Of a stretch of DNA of 64,000 bases, positions 60,711 to 64,000 are shown piece after piece. A program made the position numbers and the translations under genes. The stretch is from positions 1 through 64,000 of the forward strand of contig CAMCBD010000002.1 of assembly GCA_945872825.1 (NCBI GenBank). The letters are read 5' to 3'. The stretch's first letter is position 1. Every line of letters begins with the position of its first letter. The DNA is from Nitrosomonas ureae. GTDB taxonomy: Bacteria; Pseudomonadota; Gammaproteobacteria; Burkholderiales; Nitrosomonadaceae. The notes beneath the pieces were generated by a model. It had not been told where the DNA came from, did not search any database, and worked only from the letters and a program-made list of their open reading frames with translations.

Positions 60711-61214
60711 GTGGGTAAATCAACGAATAATCAGGTTTCTGATTCAATCAAGACATATCAAGCAAAACTGGTTACTCCATTTGCTGTGTTAGGCATTAGA
60801 ACAGAAGAAGATTGGCTTACTGATATTGATTATTTGCCCATTGGTACAAAACCTTTGGAACCAAACACTTTATTGGCGAAAGAGGTTTGTAGGCAATTGC
60901 AGGCATACCTGATCGAACCTAATTTTATGTTTGATTTGTGTTTGCATATCAGTGGCACGACGCATCAGCAACGTGTTTGGCAAGCTATTCAGGCTATTCC
61001 GAGTGGGGAAACGAGCAGTTATGCAGAAATAGCAGTGCAACTGCATTCTGCACCGAGGGCGGTAGGTCGTGCCTGTGGCGCGAATAAAATTCTGATCGTT
61101 ATACCTTGCCATCGGGTCATTTCTAAGAATGGTGGGTTAGGAGGTTTTATGAATGCAAGTGATGGGAATCCTTTAGAGATCAAGCGATGGTTGTTACACC
61201 ATGAGAACACCTGA
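60711..61214 (+). CDS. ogt: Methylated-DNA-[protein]-cysteine S-methyltransferase
   Basis: Repairs O6-alkylguanine by transferring the alkyl group to its own cysteine. 167 residues from a GTG start. The active site is PCHRVI (about residue 133), with the HTH block TSSYAEIAVQLHSAPRAVGRACGANK before it. No AraC-like domain, so the short Ogt type. The last 14 bases overlap xerD, suggesting coupled expression. Confidence 0.94.
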   Translation: MGKSTNNQVSDSIKTYQAKLVTPFAVLGIRTEEDWLTDIDYLPIGTKPLEPNTLLAKEVCRQLQAYLIEPNFMFDLCLHISGTTHQQRVWQAIQAIPSGETSSYAEIAVQLHSAPRAVGRACGANKILIVIPCHRVISKNGGLGGFMNASDGNPLEIKRWLLHHENT

Positions 61215-62112
61215 ACTAAACGCTGGCTTACTGGATGAATTTTCCGATGTATTATGGCTGGAAGATGGCTTGTCGCGTAATACACTGGATAGTTACCGTA
61301 ACGATCTACAGCTTTTTAGTGAATGGCTAAGAAAACGGAATCAAGATAATAGTGTGCTAACCGAAGCAACGCACTCTGATTTGCTCGATTTTCTGGCGTC
61401 CAGAGTATCCGCTAAAATGAAGGCCAGCACAACAAGCCGTGAATTATCCAGTTTAAAGCGTTTCTACCGTTTCTTATTGCGCCAAGGAAAAATTACGACA
61501 GATCCCAGCCTCAACATTGATACACCCAAACTGCAGCGCAGCCTGCCCGATAGCCTTACAGAGACAGAGGTCGAACTGTTGCTAAGCGCACCTGATCTTA
61601 AACATCCGAGCGGTTTGCGTGATCGTGCGATGCTGGAAGTTTTGTATGCCAGTGGATTGCGGGTATCTGAATTGATCAACCTAAGATATTCGCAAGTCAG
61701 CATGGATATGGGTGTGTTACGGGTCATGGGAAAAGGTCGAAAGGAGCGCCTTGCCCCGCTCGGAGAAGAATCCCTTGAGTGGTTGAGCCGTTATACCAAG
61801 GAAGCCAGACCTGCTTTGCTGAATGGTATTGTCACCGATACCATATTTGTGACAACACGCGGAGCAGCGATGACCCGCCAGGCTTTCTGGTATCTTATCA
61901 AACGTTATGCGCAATTAGTTGGCAATGATAAACCGCTATCGCCGCATACTCTGCGCCATGCATTTGCTACCCATCTGCTGAATCATGGCGCTGATTTACG
62001 AGTGGTACAGTTACTATTGGGTCATGCGGATATCTCTACCACGCAGATTTATACCCATATCGCGCGTGAACGTCTGAAACAATTGCATACCAAGCATCAT
62101 CCTCGTGGATAG
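61201..62112 (+). CDS. xerD: Site-specific tyrosine recombinase XerD
   Basis: Resolves chromosome dimers at dif together with XerC and FtsK. 303 residues: N-terminal core-binding domain (EFSDVLWLEDGLSRNTLDSYRNDLQLFSEWL), catalytic R-K-H-R-H-Y residues in LYASGLRVSEL, GKGRKERL, HTLRHAFATHLL, LGHADISTTQIYTH. The sequence resembles XerD more than XerC. It overlaps ogt. Confidence 0.96.
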   Translation: MRTPELNAGLLDEFSDVLWLEDGLSRNTLDSYRNDLQLFSEWLRKRNQDNSVLTEATHSDLLDFLASRVSAKMKASTTSRELSSLKRFYRFLLRQGKITTDPSLNIDTPKLQRSLPDSLTETEVELLLSAPDLKHPSGLRDRAMLEVLYASGLRVSELINLRYSQVSMDMGVLRVMGKGRKERLAPLGEESLEWLSRYTKEARPALLNGIVTDTIFVTTRGAAMTRQAFWYLIKRYAQLVGNDKPLSPHTLRHAFATHLLNHGADLRVVQLLLGHADISTTQIYTHIARERLKQLHTKHHPRG

Positions 62113-62121
62113 TAGCGTAAG

Positions 62122-62595
62122 CTATTTTTCCGCTAATAGTATATAGAGCGATACGATTCCAAGACTGACAAAAGCAATCAATGACCAATCCGGTATGGTC
62201 AGCGATAAAAATTTCCAGTCGACATCCGCACAATCACCATTCGCCTCGAACATTCCTGGCCACCAACTGGCAAGCGGTAAAGAATTTAGAAAAGCTTCCT
62301 CTGGACTAATACCACATTCAAATGATTCCGGGTAACGTATTAACCAGGCATGCCTCGCTGCAATGACTGTACCTATGAGTGCCAGAATACTCGTCCATAT
62401 ACTATAGAAGCGGTGTCCGATGACTTTGGGATCGTGTAGAAATGCCAATAGTGCAACTAATCCCAGCATCCAGTAGACAAGACGTTGTGCTACACACAGC
62501 GGGCAGGGTAATAATCCTTCCAAATGTTGCAGATATTGCGCATAACCTAGAAGACTAATGCAACTAAGCAGAATAAATAAAAATAATAATCTCAT
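62122..62595 (-). CDS. dsbB: Disulfide bond formation protein B
   Basis: Inner-membrane quinone-linked oxidant of DsbA. 157 residues, four helices. The first redox pair is CPLCVAQR (CxxC) and the second loop has the two cysteines in FECGISPEE and NGDCADVDW. Convergent with xerD, nine bases between the stops. Confidence 0.95.
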   Translation of the reverse strand: MRLLFLFILLSCISLLGYAQYLQHLEGLLPCPLCVAQRLVYWMLGLVALLAFLHDPKVIGHRFYSIWTSILALIGTVIAARHAWLIRYPESFECGISPEEAFLNSLPLASWWPGMFEANGDCADVDWKFLSLTIPDWSLIAFVSLGIVSLYILLAEK

Positions 62596-62735
62596 TGGAT
62601 AATTTTCATTTTTGCAAACGATTATACAATCATGATAGGAATATTATCATGATGGGGATGGATCACTAGTGCAATCTCGATTGCAAATTAGAATTAAATA
62701 TTGACAGGAACCCTGTACTGGGGATTTTCTGAGAA

Positions 62736-63038
62736 CTACTGATATGCCCCTAGTATGGTGCGGATTCTTTGAAATTCGTTGCGGATAGTGGCAGGTGATC
62801 GTTTTAAGTAAACAGCAAGAATTTTAGGATCCGTTGTTTCCAGAATCAGACTGGTTTCCAATAGTTTGTGCAGTAGCGGAGGCAGCGCTTTGTTGCTGTC
62901 GATAGATTCGATAAGGCATGCGGCATGCATCTTTGCGCGTCTTAATTTGCCGACTCTATGAAACAGGTGATTGTTTTTTTGTTTATTTAAGTGATTATTA
63001 TTGATACTCAGTTTAGTTTGGATTTCGGCTTGTTTCAT
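62736..63038 (-). CDS. Small HTH-like protein of unknown function
   Basis: 100 residues with AGGAG seven bases before the ATG at 63038. The C-terminus has a helix-turn-helix look (ILAVYLKRSPATIRNEFQRI), and the middle is helical. It could be a small DNA-binding regulator; I do not recognise a family. A+T-rich, located beside dsbB with an A+T-rich gap on both sides. Confidence 0.6.
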   Translation of the reverse strand: MKQAEIQTKLSINNNHLNKQKNNHLFHRVGKLRRAKMHAACLIESIDSNKALPPLLHKLLETSLILETTDPKILAVYLKRSPATIRNEFQRIRTILGAYQ

Positions 63039-63443
63039 TTGAATTCACTCCTGGTACAAGATGGTAGTCCAAGGGTAACAAGGGAATATGACAAGAATAT
63101 AACAGCTTCATATAAACTTTTCATTGATACATCTGCATTTCTGGTTAAGGTGGTTCAAGCGTCAACGCGGCATATAGTCGCATCACTAGTTAAGTGACGA
63201 GTTTGTTTCGAAAAGATTCCGTTGGATTTATTCTTATTAACAATGGGTGCTTTGCGCTGAGGACATACTTGACAGTGGCAGATTGTTCCATAACAACGCA
63301 TCATTCAGGAATTTAATGGTGGGTATTGAAATATCTCAGTTCTTAGTCATGGTCTTAAATGAAATCCTTCGATGTTATTCCCCGTGATCTTGCCACGGGG
63401 CTGCTTATTGCAATTGATCAAGGAATAAATTCAAGGAACTTCC
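63039..63443. other. Intergenic region with a short GC hairpin
   Basis: No gene is supported here. At 63380-63400 CCCCGTG and CACGGGG form a seven-base perfect stem with a seven-base loop; there is no T tract. The rest has no recognisable content. Confidence 0.5.
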
Positions 63444-63547
63444 GGATAACTATCATTTCGAGCATAGCGAGAAATTTATACCGTTAACTGTCAATATTCC
63501 TCACTATGCTTGGAATGACAAAGGCGGTTGTCCAGAGATTCCTTAAC
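63444..63547. repeat. Palindromic intergenic repeat, family A (copy 4, most complete)
   Basis: Both arms are present: TCATTTCGAGCATAGCGAGA on the left, and TCACTATGCTTGGAATGACA with CCAGAGATTCCTTAA on the right. The left end GGAACTTCCGGATAAC is the imperfect complement of the right. About 104 bases long, with no ORF. It lies just before the CBS gene end. Confidence 0.8.
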
Positions 63548-63573
63548 GATTGTATGGGAAAATCATTATCCAA

Positions 63574-64000
63574 TTACGGACGATGTCGTGTTTCTTTCCT
63601 TTGTTCGTACCGTACCAGTTTAGCGAGATTAAGTAATTCTTCGGATAGCAATTCCAGCGCATCATCTAAAGTCAGTATGCCAACCAGTTCTCCGGCTTCA
63701 TCGACGATCGGCAAGCGCCGGATGGTTTTGCGGCGCATAAACTCGATCGCTTCATGCGTCGCGGTACTTTCTTTAACAGAAAATACTTCCGGTGCCATGA
63801 TATCGCCGACGGTAATCACTGTTTCATCCAATTCCGTGGCCAGAACTTCGACAACCAGATCACGATCCGTGACAATGCCTACAGGTGCTGTACGACCATC
63901 CAACTTATCAATCACAATAACAGCCCCGACATGATATTGCCGCATCAGTTTAGCAGCTTCCAGAACTGTCTCATCCCGTTGAATAGTAATTACTTCACGA
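63574..64000 (-). CDS. CBS-domain pair protein, 5' end outside the window
   Basis: Two tandem CBS motifs: AAKLMRQYHVGAVIVID...GIVTDRDLVVEVLA and EAIEFMRRKTIRRLPIVDEAGELVGILTLDDALELL. CBS pairs bind adenine nucleotides and are often small regulators. An internal ATG gives 123 residues, but the frame continues unbroken to the window edge (REVITIQRDETVLEAAKL), and that sequence belongs to the first CBS domain. The gene is therefore partial, with its start beyond 64000. Confidence 0.92.
   Translation of the reverse strand, partial: REVITIQRDETVLEAAKLMRQYHVGAVIVIDKLDGRTAPVGIVTDRDLVVEVLATELDETVITVGDIMAPEVFSVKESTATHEAIEFMRRKTIRRLPIVDEAGELVGILTLDDALELLSEELLNLAKLVRYEQRKETRHRP

Overview
The window looks like the chromosome of a betaproteobacterium, most likely a Nitrosomonadaceae (Nitrosomonas-like) ammonia oxidiser. 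The grounds are gene order and protein character: a 14-gene nuo operon preceded by tpiA-secG-tRNA-Leu, the argC/DUF6776/bactofilin/erpA block, small c-type cytochrome operons, and several families of short palindromic intergenic elements of the kind I associate with Nitrosomonas genomes. No rRNA, amo or hao gene is present, so the genus is inference.

Layout. 0-11.7 kb is housekeeping: rhlE, tyrS, an M23 peptidase, anmK, erpA, a bactofilin, argC, rplM-rpsI and glnS. 11.7-15.7 kb is an accessory patch. It holds a collapsed MNT/HepT toxin-antitoxin locus, a DUF5062-like gene, a 21-residue gene, a truncated TetR-like gene, and a TIR/STAND-NTPase immune-receptor-like gene cut by an in-frame amber codon and reduced to about one TPR repeat. 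Same-orientation copies of one palindromic repeat lie on both sides of the patch. 15.7-27.8 kb returns to core genes: tex, a frameshifted rdgC, serS, rarA-lolA-ftsK, a GGDEF-like protein with a degenerate active site, and an RDD protein.

27.8-37.8 kb is an iron island. Four Fur-box-like sequences stand upstream of tonB-exbB-exbD, bfd, a secreted protein made of two homologous halves, and a small RTX protein. A TonB-dependent siderophore receptor with an STN domain and a ceruloplasmin-like multicopper oxidase (broken by several frameshifts) lie between them. The likely logic is outer-membrane iron uptake energised by TonB-ExbBD, with intracellular iron mobilised through Bfd. The duplicated protein is the least explained member.

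37.9-42.3 kb holds a LicD-like/cytidylyltransferase fusion, a sigma-54-activator remnant, two multihaem cytochrome c genes and a transposase remnant. 42.3-58.4 kb is tpiA, secG, tRNA-Leu(GAG) and nuoA-N (NADH:quinone oxidoreductase, complex I), all intact. 58.5-64 kb has htpG under a textbook sigma-32 promoter, ogt, xerD, dsbB, a small HTH protein and a CBS-domain gene that runs off the right edge.

Broken genes are frequent outside the core operons (rhlE tail, mntA/hepT, tetR, TIR/STAND, rdgC, multicopper oxidase, NtrC-like remnant, transposase). Because long genes such as nuoG, ftsK and tex are clean, much of this is probably real decay, but single-base events in rhlE and rdgC could be sequence errors.
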